Shown here one piece after another: positions 37,923 to 47,151 of a stretch of 64,000 nt of DNA. Each line of letters begins with the position of its first letter. Positions within the stretch are counted from its first letter, which is position 1. The stretch comes from JBARKJ01 sp963698885 (GTDB lineage Bacteria; Nitrospirota; JACRHJ01), in the NCBI GenBank assembly GCA_963698885.1, contig CAVOSJ010000002.1, positions 124,001 through 188,000 of the forward strand. The letters run 5' to 3'. Below the pieces are notes generated by a model. The model was not told the DNA's origin. It made no database searches and worked only from the letters and a program-made list of their open reading frames with translations. The translations under genes were made by a program, and so were the position numbers.

Positions 37923-39577
37923 TGGCTCCTAAGGGTTCAGGCCAGGGCGAAGCCGGTTTCAACGACCGGGAGCTCAGGCCCAAGGTAAAATGGCTGATGA
38001 TACTGAGGGTGACAGTCGTCACCCTCCTGCTCGGGTCATTGGCCATCCTGCAGATATACCAGTCCCGCACGGTGCCGAGTTCGATCTACGTCATCATCAT
38101 CGCGACCTATTTCCTCACCATCTTCTATTCTATCCTCTTTAACAGTATCGGGAGCCTTGCCCCGCTCACCTACGCGCAGATACTGGTTGACCTCGGGCTG
38201 GAGGCAAGCATCGTCTTCGCTACAGGGGGTGTGGACAGCGCGTTCTCGTTCACCTTTTTCTTCTCCATAATCGCCGCCGGTATAATGCTCTTCAGGCGGG
38301 GCGCTTTCCTGGTCGCGTCGGTGGCCGGGATAGTATACGGGGCATTAGTGGACCTGCAGTATTACGGCGTCATCATGCCCTCTCCCGACCGCCTGTACAC
38401 CCAAAGCGAAATATTCTATAACATTTTTTTGAATTTCGTCGCATTCTATACCGTGGCCTTCCTATCCAGCAGCCTGTCCGAAAGGCTGAAGGCGGCGAGG
38501 AAGGAACTGGAGGAGAAGGCCTTCGACCTGAGGGAACTCCAGGCGTTAAACGAGAACATCGTGCGGAGCATGGCGGACGGCATGGTCACGATGGACCTGG
38601 ACGGCAGGATCGGCGCTTTAAATAATGCCGCCCACGAGATAACGGGGCTTAAGTTCGAAGAGGTCCAGGGGCGCACGCTCGGCCAGGTTTTCAGGATTCC
38701 GGATTTCGTCAATAGACTTGGTGATATAAGGTCCCTTGAGAAGACGCCCTGCCGCTGCGAAGTGTCATTCCAGAAGGGCGAGAAGGGACTTACGCTGGGG
38801 CTGACGGTGTCTTTGCTGAAGAATGAAAAAGGCGAGGCGGGCGGCCTGCTCTGCATATTCCAGGACATCACGCTGATAAAGGAGATGGAGGCGGAGATAA
38901 AGAAGAAGGACAGGTTAGCCGCAATCGGCGAGCTCTCCGCGGGCATGGCGCACGAGATAAGAAACCCGCTGGCCTCTTTGTCCGGGTCGCTCCAGATATT
39001 AAAGAGCGAGCTATTACTGTCCGACGACAACAGAAACCTGATGGACATCGCCTTAAACGAGATGGACCGCCTGAACCGCATAGTGACCGAGTTCCTGATC
39101 TACGCCAGGCCGAAGCCGCCCATGAAGGAGCAATGCGATATCGTAGAAATAGTAAGGGATACGGTAAACCTGGTCAAGGGCGGAGGAGAGTACGCCGAAG
39201 GCGTGAGGTTCTCTGTGGACCTGCCGGAAAGCCCGGTTTTGATAAAGGCGGACCACGGCCAGATGAGGCAGGTGCTTTTAAACCTGACGCTGAACGCGGT
39301 ACAGTCCTTATCCGGTCCGGGCACAGTGAAGGTAATGGCCGGGTCCTTCTGGGGAGAGGCCATTATCTCCGTGGAGGACGAGGGCGAAGGGATTCCCGGA
39401 GAAGACCTGGACAAAATATTCTACCCCTTCTACTCCACGAAAGAAGGCGGCTCCGGGCTTGGGCTGGCCATCGTGTACAGGATAATCGAGGACCACGGCG
39501 GCAGGATAAAACTGGAAAGCACGCCGGGCAAAGGTACTAAATTCACGGTGAACATACCCGCCGGGAGGGCGGATTAA
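37922..39577 (+). CDS. pilS: Pilus sensor histidine kinase PilS
   Basis: A 551-residue kinase with six membrane segments in the first 190 residues, a PAS domain (about 215-325), phospho-acceptor H344 in GMAHEIRNPLASL and a complete ATPase domain (NLTLNAVQSL, DEGEGIP, GGSGLGLAI). PilS senses pilin level in the membrane in Pseudomonas and controls PilR. Start at the ATG overlapping the pilC stop. Confidence 0.93.
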   Translation: MAPKGSGQGEAGFNDRELRPKVKWLMILRVTVVTLLLGSLAILQIYQSRTVPSSIYVIIIATYFLTIFYSILFNSIGSLAPLTYAQILVDLGLEASIVFATGGVDSAFSFTFFFSIIAAGIMLFRRGAFLVASVAGIVYGALVDLQYYGVIMPSPDRLYTQSEIFYNIFLNFVAFYTVAFLSSSLSERLKAARKELEEKAFDLRELQALNENIVRSMADGMVTMDLDGRIGALNNAAHEITGLKFEEVQGRTLGQVFRIPDFVNRLGDIRSLEKTPCRCEVSFQKGEKGLTLGLTVSLLKNEKGEAGGLLCIFQDITLIKEMEAEIKKKDRLAAIGELSAGMAHEIRNPLASLSGSLQILKSELLLSDDNRNLMDIALNEMDRLNRIVTEFLIYARPKPPMKEQCDIVEIVRDTVNLVKGGGEYAEGVRFSVDLPESPVLIKADHGQMRQVLLNLTLNAVQSLSGPGTVKVMAGSFWGEAIISVEDEGEGIPGEDLDKIFYPFYSTKEGGSGLGLAIVYRIIEDHGGRIKLESTPGKGTKFTVNIPAGRAD

Positions 39578-40941
39578 TGGGCAGGATACTTGTCGTAGAC
39601 GATGAGAAATCAATGCGGGACTTCCTCTCCATCATGCTGAAGAAGGAGGGCCATGTCCCGGTCACGGCAGAGAACGGCCAGAAGGCGGCGAAGTTCCTGA
39701 AAGAGGATATATTCGACCTTGTGATAACGGACGTCCGGATGCCCAAGATGGGCGGGGCGGACCTCCTCAAGATAGTGAAAGAACACTCGCCGGAGACGGT
39801 GGTGGTTATGATAACGGCGTACGCGACGGCCGAGAGCGCGATTGAGGCGATGAGGGCCGGCGCGTACGACTATATAATGAAGCCCTTTAAAGTGGAAGAG
39901 ATAAAGCTGGTCGTGAAGAACGCCCTCGAGAAGCGCCAGCTCCGCGAAGAGAACGTCCTGCTCCGGCGCGAACTTGAGGCGGAGAAAGGTTTTCAGAATT
40001 TCATCGGCCATTCGCCGGCGATGAAACGGGTGTTCGAGCTTATATCCAAGGTGGCGGACAAGGCCAGCACCGTGATAATCACCGGCGAGTCCGGCACCGG
40101 AAAAGAGCTTGCGGCGAGGGCCGTGCACAACCTGAGCGGGAGGCGCGACAAGCCGTTCATGTACATCCATTGCGGCGCGCTGCCGGAGCACCTTTTAGAG
40201 TCTGAGCTGTTCGGGCACGTCAGGGGCTCTTTTACGGGCGCGGTGGAGAACAAGGCGGGGCTTTTCGAGGTGGCCCAGGGCGGGACGGTCTTCTTGGACG
40301 AGGTGGCGGAGACCACCCTGACGTTTCAGGTGAAACTCCTGCACGTGCTCCAGGAGAGGGAGTTCAAGCGGGTAGGCGGGACCGCCGACATAAAAGTCGA
40401 CGTCCGTATAATCGCCGCCACGAACCGGGACTTAAAAGACGAGATAGCCAATGGGAATTTCCGCGAAGACCTGTTCTACAGGCTGAACGTCATCCCGCTC
40501 CACATGCCCCCGCTTCGGGACCGTAAAGAAGACATCCCGGCGCTGGCGGAGCATTTCTTGAGGAAATTCTGCAAGGACGCTGATTCCATGAGGATTGCGC
40601 CCGAGGCCATGGCGCTTCTTACGGGATATAACTGGAGAGGGAACGTGCGGGAACTGGAGAACGTGATGGAGCGCGCGTGCACCCTGAGCGAAGGCGTATT
40701 CATTACCGCAGACCACATCCCCGCCGAACTGAGGGGCGAGCGCAGGAGGCGCGGGGGGCAGTTTCCGGACGAGATACCGGACAGCGGGATAGCGCTGGAG
40801 ACCCTGCTGGACGAGATGGAGAAGAATTACCTGGTTAAGGCCCTGAACAAAACGGGCGGTTCCAAGACGGAGGCCTCCAGGCTCCTGGGGCTCACGTTCC
40901 CCTCGTTCAGGCACCGGCTGAAAAAGCACGGGCTGGAATAG
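39577..40941 (+). CDS. pilR: Sigma-54-dependent response regulator PilR
   Basis: A 454-residue NtrC-family activator. Receiver domain with D52 in LVITDVRMPK; AAA+ domain with Walker A GESGTGKE near residue 170 and the sigma-54 contact loop as GSFTGA (usual form GAFTGA); Fis-type helix-turn-helix at the C-terminus (GSKTEASRLLGLTFPSFRHRLKKHGLE). It would activate the sigma-54 promoters located directly downstream in front of two pilin genes. Confidence 0.95.
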   Translation: MGRILVVDDEKSMRDFLSIMLKKEGHVPVTAENGQKAAKFLKEDIFDLVITDVRMPKMGGADLLKIVKEHSPETVVVMITAYATAESAIEAMRAGAYDYIMKPFKVEEIKLVVKNALEKRQLREENVLLRRELEAEKGFQNFIGHSPAMKRVFELISKVADKASTVIITGESGTGKELAARAVHNLSGRRDKPFMYIHCGALPEHLLESELFGHVRGSFTGAVENKAGLFEVAQGGTVFLDEVAETTLTFQVKLLHVLQEREFKRVGGTADIKVDVRIIAATNRDLKDEIANGNFREDLFYRLNVIPLHMPPLRDRKEDIPALAEHFLRKFCKDADSMRIAPEAMALLTGYNWRGNVRELENVMERACTLSEGVFITADHIPAELRGERRRRGGQFPDEIPDSGIALETLLDEMEKNYLVKALNKTGGSKTEASRLLGLTFPSFRHRLKKHGLE

Positions 40942-40956
40942 GCATGATTATTGCTT
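40939..40956 (+). promoter_or_regulatory. Sigma-54 (-24/-12) promoter of the first pilin gene
   Basis: GGCATG (GG at 40941-40942), ten bases, GC at 40953-40954 within TTGCT. Correct GG-N10-GC spacing. It overlaps the pilR stop codon and lies about 50 bases before the pilin start. Confidence 0.75.
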
Positions 40957-41006
40957 TTACTCTATAAATAGTATATTATGTTCCAAACCTAACCACGGGA
41001 AACTTA

Positions 41007-41501
41007 ATGAACAGCAAATTAAAAGATCAGGGCGGTTTTACGCTGTTGGAGCTGATGCTCGTCATTGCAATCATCGGTATTTTGTCGGCGATAGCCATCC
41101 CAAACTTTATGAGCTACGTGGCCAAGACAAGGCAGTCCGAGGCGAAGGCGAACCTGGGGGCGGTTTTCACCGACGAGCAGGCGTACCTTGCGGAGAACGA
41201 TACATATTCGGAAAGCTTTACCGACATTGGTTTCGCGCTGGCCGGAGGCGCGAAATATTACGACTATACCTTGACCGCGTCCGGCGATTGGGACGCGACT
41301 TCCTGGGTGGGCTTGCACGGCAGCCCGGGCGCCGGCCCCCCCGAAGGCACGATTATTAATGTAAACACGCCCCCCGGCGTTTCCGCACTGGCATTCACCT
41401 GCATCGCGGCCGGCAACATCGATGACGACTCCGAATACGATGTCTGGTCCGTTAACCAGAATAACGCGCTGATCAACGATTACAGCGACGTCCTGCACTG
41501 A
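41007..41501 (+). CDS. pilA: Type IV major pilin PilA
   Basis: A 164-residue prepilin. Leader of ten residues ends in GG, then FTLLELMLVIAIIGILSAIAIPNF with the mature N-terminal Phe and Glu5. The C-terminal globular part is about 115 residues, so it is not the short conductive-type pilin of Geobacter. One intact copy of three pilins. Preceded by a sigma-54 promoter and followed by a long inverted repeat that includes the stop codon. Confidence 0.92.
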   Translation: MNSKLKDQGGFTLLELMLVIAIIGILSAIAIPNFMSYVAKTRQSEAKANLGAVFTDEQAYLAENDTYSESFTDIGFALAGGAKYYDYTLTASGDWDATSWVGLHGSPGAGPPEGTIINVNTPPGVSALAFTCIAAGNIDDDSEYDVWSVNQNNALINDYSDVLH

Positions 41502-41535
41502 TGTAAATCATCACCCTGTGATGATTTACATCAGT
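41497..41535. repeat. 17-base perfect inverted repeat after pilA
   Basis: ACTGATGTAAATCATCA (41497-41513) and its complement (41519-41535) flank five bases. The pilA stop lies in the left arm. There is no T run, so it is not a standard terminator; it may protect the mRNA 3' end or be a protein-binding site. Confidence 0.8.
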
Positions 41536-41604
41536 AATGCGCTGAATCCTTTTATGGCGGCCATGAAGTTATCTTATTTATTCGGGAGTTTAATGGTTCA
41601 GATT

Positions 41605-41622
41605 TCTGGCACGCAGATTGCT
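41605..41622 (+). promoter_or_regulatory. Sigma-54 (-24/-12) promoter of the second pilin gene
   Basis: TGGCACG-N4-TTGCT, an exact match to the sigma-54 consensus (GG 41608-41609, GC 41620-41621). The pilin start is about 125 bases downstream of the expected transcription start, leaving a purine-rich leader. Confidence 0.88.
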
Positions 41623-41755
41623 ATATTAACAAGCATAGAGAAAAAACATCAGACCGCCCGGGAAAGGGGGGATAAAAAGGGAAGGGCAAGAGCGACAAAA
41701 TAATAACAGCGGCAAAAAACAGCGGTAAGAAAACACTTAGAGAAAGGGAAAACAA

Positions 41756-42286
41756 ATGTTTAAGCACCTGCACGATAAAAAAGGTTTCACACTCATCGAA
41801 CTCATGATAGTCGTCGCCATCATCGGCATCCTGGCCGCCATCGCCATCCCGAACTTCCTGAAGTACCAGGCCAAGTCCAAGCAGTCCGAGGCGAAGATGA
41901 ACCTCGGCTCCCTCGGCACCAGCGCAGAGTCCTATCATGCGGAGAAGGACACCTATGCTGCGGCAGCACCCGCTCCCTGCCGACAGCCGCGGAAGAGCTC
42001 GCCGTCCCTCCGACCACCCCGTCAATGGCCTGGGCTGGGGCGTCACGGGTACTGCCCGTTATGGCTATTGGTATAACGGAGCGATGTTATTATGCGGCTA
42101 CCCAGGGCTGAAGGGGAGGCGGCGCCGACGCTGGACCGTGGCCAGCGCAGCGAGCTTTACGGCGGGCGCGACCGGCGATGTCGGCAAGGGCGCCAGACCG
42201 ACGAGTGGAGCTACACCAACCAGAGGGTTCTTAATAACGTCCTAACGTGGCTATTAGCTTTAGCCGAGTCTGAAATTCGTTCTTAA
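41756..42286 (+). CDS. Second type IV pilin (several frame breaks)
   Basis: Begins MFKHLHDKKG then FTLIELMIVVAIIGILAAIAIPNFL, a clean prepilin leader and helix. After DTYAAAAPAP the coherent reading jumps frames several times: LPTAAEELAVPPTTP, then NGLGWGVTGTARYGYWYNGAM, then YYAATQG, then ASFTAGATGDVGKG, then QTDEWSYTNQRVLNNV. Each piece matches the third pilin, so the protein can be rebuilt, but at least four indels are needed. Either the consensus is poor over paralogous pilins or the gene is decaying. Driven by the perfect sigma-54 promoter. End coordinate approximate. Confidence 0.7.
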
Positions 42287-42319
42287 AATGGGGGGGTGAG
42301 CAAATCACCCCCATTTTTT
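42285..42319 (+). terminator. Terminator after the second pilin
   Basis: AAAATGGGGG..TGA (42285-42299) pairs with TCACCCCCATTTTTT (42305-42319) around a short loop. It lies only about 20 bases before the third pilin start, which would then depend on read-through or its own promoter. Confidence 0.75.
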
Positions 42320-42340
42320 CCCAGATGCGGGGCAAAGGCA

Positions 42341-42802
42341 ATGGACAGAAAAGGCTTTACATTAATAGAGCTGATGATTGTCGTAGCCATAATCGGGATG
42401 CTGGCCGCCATAGCCATACCGGACTTCCTGAAGTACGAGGCCAAGTCCAAGCAACCGAGGCGAAGATCAACCTCGGTGCGCTCGGACACAAGCGCCGAGG
42501 GCTTTCACGCGGAGATGGACACATATCACACCGGTGATCTGGCCCCATTAAGCAAAAACTCCCTGGAATGGATTGGTGTCAAGGGCACTGCCCGTTATGA
42601 CTATTACTATGATGGGCAGCTATACTTACGTGCATACTCAGGGCGTCGGGCGGAACGCCGCGGACGGCAGCGCATCTTTTGCTAATGCGACTTCCTTCGA
42701 TGCGGTCGCAACCGGCGATATCGGCAATAGCACGCAGGCAGCGACGAGTGGACCTTTACCAATCTCAGGGTTCTTCATAACACCAAAACGGGTATAGTTT
42801 AG
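42341..42802 (+). CDS. Third type IV pilin (several frame breaks)
   Basis: MDRKG then FTLIELMIVVAIIGMLAAIAIPDFLKYEAKSKQ, a five-residue leader. Two compensating indels garble the next stretch (true reading EAKINLGALG, then TSAEGFHAEMDTY). A third break follows YYYDGQ, where the reading moves to YTYVHTQGVGRNAADGSASF, and a fourth precedes DEWTFTNLRVLHNTKTGIV, ending at TAG 42800-42802. It is clearly a duplicate of the second pilin, sharing even the 3' untranslated stretch (TTAGCCG..CTGAAATTC). Confidence 0.68.
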
Positions 42803-42822
42803 CCGCCTGAAATTCAAGTTTT

Positions 42823-42858
42823 AAAAACTGGGGTGGTACTCCCCCCAATTTTCTTTTC
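42823..42858 (+). terminator. Terminator after the third pilin
   Basis: AAAACTGGGG and CCCCCAATTTT arms around TGGTACT, followed by a T-rich tail. Similar in layout to the terminator after the second pilin. Confidence 0.65.
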
Positions 42859-42944
42859 CATCCATCGGTTTTATTTTTTTTTTTCTGTAAAAAAATCTTA
42901 AAAAATGATATAAATATTTTTCAAAAATTTTTTCAGGAAGCACT

Positions 42945-43858
42945 ATGTCATGCCTGCATCGGAGAACCCTGAGGATGAGCGGGACAAGATCATTAAGCGT
43001 TTTCCTCATACTTTTTCTTAATACTGGACGGCGCACTCATATACAATGTTCAAAAACAAATAGAGACGCAAAACGCCGGCCGCACGGTAATCCAGGGACT
43101 TGCCCGGATCCCGAAGGGCGAGTACCTTAAAAAAGTATCCCTGGGGCATAACTCCTTAGTGGCGGACCTCATCTGGCTTCGGGCGGTTCAGGTGATGGGG
43201 GAGAAGAAAGTCCCGCCGCAGCAGGCCGAGTGGATATACCACGCCCTGGACGCGGCGACGGACCTGGACCCGAAGTTCTCGTACATATACGAAGCCGGGG
43301 GCATATTCTTAAGCGCAGTCAGCGGCAATTATGATTTAAGCGTAAAGCTTTTCAAAAAAGGCTTCGATAACAACCCCGGGTACTGGCGGCTGCCTTTTTA
43401 TCTGAGCGCAAACTATTTTCTGTATTTGCAGAACTACAAGCTGGCGGCGTATTACATGGGAAGGGCCGCCGAGCTTCCAGGCAGGCCTGCTTTCGTCCCC
43501 CTGCTTGCCTCTCGCCTTTACGCGCAGTCCGGCGACCCGCGCTTCGGCCTTGAACTTACCTACACAATTTATAAAAACACGACGGACGAGAAGGTGAAGG
43601 AGGCGCTCCGCCAGAGGATGAAGGAACTTCAGGTGGAGATCAACATCGACGCGCTCGAAAACGCGTCGAATGCTTACAAAGATAAATACGGCAGGTACCC
43701 GGCTTCCGTCGATGAACTGAAGGCCGCGGGGCTGATAAGAGGCGAACCGAAAGACGAACTTGGCGGCAGGTATATCATAAACCCCGAAACCGGAGAGGCG
43801 TCTAACACCAGTGATGCCCCGGAGGCTCAGGATATACCCCAAAAGGAAGAAGAAATGA
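42945..43858 (+). CDS. TPR-like membrane-anchored protein upstream of ABC exporter (frameshifted, runs into next gene)
   Basis: About 304 residues. The start ATG 42945 has AGGAAG upstream. One extra T in a run at 43012-43016 breaks the membrane anchor (corrected: SVFLILFLILDGALIYNVQ). The soluble part has helical repeats: HNSLVADLIWLRAVQVMG, DLDPKFSYIYEAGGIFL, NNPGYWRLPFYLSANYF. The C-terminus resembles a pilin tail (YKDKYGRYPASVDELKAAGLI). As read here no stop precedes the ABC gene; one base fewer upstream would place TGA at 43856-43858, an ATGA overlap. I recall such proteins near pilin/ABC loci in deltaproteobacteria. Confidence 0.65.
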
Positions 43859-44784
43859 TCCGGACGGAAGGCTTACAGATGGAGTTCAGGGTCGGGTTCA
43901 TGCGAAAGCGCGTACTGGCGCTGAAGGGCCTGACGATGGAGGTAAAAAAGGGCGAGGTGTTCGGTTTCCTGGGGCCGAACGGCGCCGGGAAAACGACGAC
44001 TATCAAGATACTGATGGGCCTCGTTTATCCCACCGGCGGAGCCGCGTGGCTGATGGGCCGTCCCCTTGGCGACGTGGCGGTGAAGAGAAATATAGGATTT
44101 TTGCCCGAGCAGCCGTACTTCTACGATTACCTGACGGCGGCGGAGTTCATGGACTTCTACGGGAGGCTCTTCGGCATCCGGAAAAAGGAAAGGATGTCCA
44201 GGGCCGACGAACTGCTTGACATGGTCGGACTTTCCGGCGCCAGGGACCTTCAGCTTCGGAAGTTTTCCAAAGGGATGCAGCAGAGGATAGGCATAGCGCA
44301 GGCGCTTATCAACGACCCGGAGCTTGTCGTGCTCGACGAGCCGATGAGCGGGCTGGACCCTATTGGCAGAAAGCAGGTCAGGGACATCATCCTGGGGCTT
44401 AAGGAAAAGGGTAAAACTATTTTCTTCAGCACGCACATCCTTCCCGATGTCGAGGTGATATGCGACCGGGTGGGGATGCTGGTCAAGGGCGAGCTCAGGG
44501 CCATGGGGACGGTAGGCGAGCTTCTGTCCGGCATGCGCGTGAAATCGGTCGAGATGACCTTTGAAGGCGTAAGCGGCGCGGACCTCTCAAAAGTGGAAGG
44601 CATTGCATCGGCGATGGTGGTGCACGACCGCTTGGCCACGGCCATTTTTAACGATCCGGAGGCCGCAAGCAAAGCCAAGAGACTGGTGTTCGATTCCGGC
44701 GGCGAGATAATATCGCTCATACCGCACAAAGGCTCACTTGAAGACTTGTTCATGGAAGAGGTCGGGAAGGGGAGAGGCAAATGA
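43855..44784 (+). CDS. ABC transporter ATP-binding protein
   Basis: A 309-residue ATPase: Walker A GPNGAGKTTT, signature FSKGMQQR, Walker B LVVLDEPMSGLDP, switch His in FSTHI. The DrrA/CcmA-like C-terminal extension is present. Start ATG 43855 preceded by AAGGAAGAAG. The permease gene begins inside its stop (ATGA). With the upstream TPR-like protein it probably forms one export or gliding/pilus-related unit; substrate unknown. Confidence 0.9.
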   Translation: MIRTEGLQMEFRVGFMRKRVLALKGLTMEVKKGEVFGFLGPNGAGKTTTIKILMGLVYPTGGAAWLMGRPLGDVAVKRNIGFLPEQPYFYDYLTAAEFMDFYGRLFGIRKKERMSRADELLDMVGLSGARDLQLRKFSKGMQQRIGIAQALINDPELVVLDEPMSGLDPIGRKQVRDIILGLKEKGKTIFFSTHILPDVEVICDRVGMLVKGELRAMGTVGELLSGMRVKSVEMTFEGVSGADLSKVEGIASAMVVHDRLATAIFNDPEAASKAKRLVFDSGGEIISLIPHKGSLEDLFMEEVGKGRGK

Positions 44785-45545
44785 AAGTTTACGCCATCGC
44801 CATAAACACTTTCAAAGAGGTCATCAGGGACAAGATATTCTATTCCCTTGTCTTCTTCGCCATTCTCCTGCTGGGCGCGTCCGTGCTCCTCTCCACGCTT
44901 ACCGTGGGGGAACAGTCCAAGATAATCGAGGACCTGTCCCTTTCGGGCATAGAGATATTCGGGGTCATAATCGCCATCTTCGTGGGCATCGGCCTTGTGA
45001 ATAAAGAGCTTGAGAAAAAGACGATATATACCATCATCTCCAAGCCCATCAAGAGGTGGCAGTTCCTCCTGGGCAAGTACCTCGGGCTCGCCCTGACGCT
45101 ATTGTCTTATGTCGCGGTAATGACCGTCTGTTATATGCTGGTACTTTTGGCATACACCAATACCCTCCCCTGGCAGACGCTGATTGCGGTGCTCCTGATA
45201 TACGTCGAGCTTCTGGTCGTGACGGCCTCCGCGATTTTATTCTCCACGTTCTCGACCCCCACGCTCTCCGCGAGTTATGCGCTGGCCATTTACGTGATAG
45301 GAAACATGACAGGCGACCTTCGCGGGCTTGCGGCAAAGGCGGGCTCGGCCGGGGCGTCGGCTTTGCTGAACTTCTTTTATTATTTCCTGCCGAACCTCCA
45401 GGACTTCAACGTGAAGTCCGAGACGGTGCACAATATTCCCGTCACGGCCGGGTTCGTCCTGTCGGCCATAACCTACGGCCTCATGTACGTCATGGCTATC
45501 CTGGCGGTTTCCGTGCTGGTATTCCAGAGGCGGAACTTCAAATAG
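44781..45545 (+). CDS. ABC-2 type permease
   Basis: A 254-residue membrane protein with six hydrophobic segments and the ABC-2 opening MKVYAIAINTFKEVIRDKIFYSLVFFAILLL. Motif NKELEKKTIYTIISKPIKRWQFLLGKYLG is the usual cytoplasmic loop that meets the ATPase. It pairs with the ATPase gene it overlaps. Confidence 0.9.
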   Translation: MKVYAIAINTFKEVIRDKIFYSLVFFAILLLGASVLLSTLTVGEQSKIIEDLSLSGIEIFGVIIAIFVGIGLVNKELEKKTIYTIISKPIKRWQFLLGKYLGLALTLLSYVAVMTVCYMLVLLAYTNTLPWQTLIAVLLIYVELLVVTASAILFSTFSTPTLSASYALAIYVIGNMTGDLRGLAAKAGSAGASALLNFFYYFLPNLQDFNVKSETVHNIPVTAGFVLSAITYGLMYVMAILAVSVLVFQRRNFK

Positions 45546-45765
45546 CCCCGGCTAACGCCTCCTGGTCGGGCCTCCGGCTCCGGGAAACTCCTTGTTTTTT
45601 TTATTATCTTGCCTTGGATAATCCTTTTGTGATATAAAAGTCTTGGACTTATATGTTTTTTTCCTTATCCCGGCGCAATCCCCGGAATTATTCAGTAAAA
45701 CCGGGGCTTTAGGGTAAAAATGTTCAATCCTTAAGCGAGCTTTACGAGGGACTCGAGGAGGCCGC

Positions 45766-47141
45766 GTGAAGGTACTGATCATTTCGAGTAACCGGGAGAA
45801 CCTCCCGGACCCTGTCGCGCCGCTGGGGGCCGCATACGTGGCCGCGGCGGTACGGGAGGCGGGCCACGAGGTCAGGCTCCTTGACCTCCAGTTCGCGGTG
45901 GACGTGCCGGTGTCCATAAAAGACACCGTGCGCGCGTTCAAGCCGCATGTCATAGGGCTCTCCATCAGGAACATAGACAACGTCGCGTTCCCGCACAGCC
46001 AGTCTTATCTCCCGGACATCCTGCAAGTCGTAAAGACCCTTAAAGCTATCGGCGCAAAGCTCGTCGTGGCGGGCGGCTCGGCGTTTACGCTGATGCCCCG
46101 CGAGATACTGGACGCGCTGGGGCTGAACCTGGGACTTGTCGGGGAGGGCGAGGAAGCCTTCCCTGAGCTGTTGCGGCGGATAGGAGAAGGACTTCCGATA
46201 AACGACCTCCCCGGCCTGGTCTTCCGTTACAACGGCGAAATAAGAATAAACCCGCCCAGGAAGATTTCGGATTTAAACGCCTCGCCCGGGCCGGACAGGG
46301 ACTTAATCGACAACGCCCTGTACATGGAAGAAGGAGGGGCCGGCAACCTCCAGACGAAACGCGGCTGTGCATTCGCCTGCGCATACTGCACTTATCCAAT
46401 CGTCGAGGGACACAAGGTGCGCCTTCGGTCTGCCTCGCTTTCGGCGGACGAGTTTGAGCGGGCTTTTAAAATATACGGCCTGAAGCACATTTTCATAGTA
46501 GACAACGTATTTAATTTCCCGATAGACCACGCAAAGGAATTCTGCAGGGAATTAATCTCCCGCGATATTAATCCGGCCTGGAGCTGTTATCTGAACCCCG
46601 CGCACATGGACGAAGAGCTGGTGGATTTAATGCTGAAGGCGGGCTGCAAGGGAGTGGAGTTCGGGACCGATTCCGGCGTGGATGAAATACTTGCAAACTT
46701 AGGTAAAGGGTTCAGGGTGCAGGACATCGTCAAGGCTTCAAAACTCTGCGCGGACGCCGGGCTTTCTTTCTGCCACAGCCTGCTGCTCGGCGCGCCCGGG
46801 GAGACGGCCCGGACGGTGGAGCAGAGCCTTTCGCTGATGGAGTTTTAAGGCCGAACGCGGTGATCGCGATGCTGGGCATCAGGGTCTTTCCGGGTACGGC
46901 ACTTGAGCGGCGCGCGAAGGAGGAAGGGGTCATCAAAGAGGGCGGGCCGGGGCTTAAGCCCGTGTTTTATTTCTCGCCGATGCTCGACATGGACGCCGTG
47001 TCCCAGTCCCTTGCAAAGTTCGGGCGCGAGCACACCAACTTCATCATGCCGGGCATACACCTCCGGATGACGGACAAGATACGGACGAGGCTAAGGTCTT
47101 ACGGCTTCACCGGGCCGTTATGGGAATATCTGAGAGCTTAA
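45766..47141 (+). CDS. B12-binding radical SAM protein of the lipid cluster (frameshifted)
   Basis: About 458 residues. A cobalamin-binding Rossmann domain (residues about 1-140, with GLSIRNIDN and VVAGGSAFTLMP) precedes a radical SAM barrel whose 4Fe-4S ligands are in KRGCAFACAYC. The GTG start follows GAGGAG. The frame breaks at TTTT (46843-46846), where five Ts restore RPNAVIAMLGIRVFPGT. Such enzymes often methylate or rearrange unactivated carbons; here the partners FabD, FabG and FabZ follow directly, and I recall annotation of related proteins as lipid biosynthesis B12/radical SAM enzymes. Reaction unknown. Confidence 0.82.
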
Positions 47142-47151
47142 GGGAGAGATT

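Noticed and set aside
41007..41501. Conductive short pilin as in Geobacter
   Set aside because: The protein has 164 residues with a full globular domain and no dense aromatic pattern over the first 60 residues.
42945..43158. Independent small gene (61 residues) before the TPR-like gene
   Set aside because: Its N-terminus joins the TPR-like protein when one extra T at 43012-43016 is removed, giving a proper membrane anchor, so it is the start of the same gene.
45546..45765. Possible cobalamin riboswitch before the B12-radical SAM gene
   Set aside because: The region has a CCCCGG..CCGGGG pairing but none of the conserved B12-box sequence; the enzyme uses B12 but does not imply such a switch.
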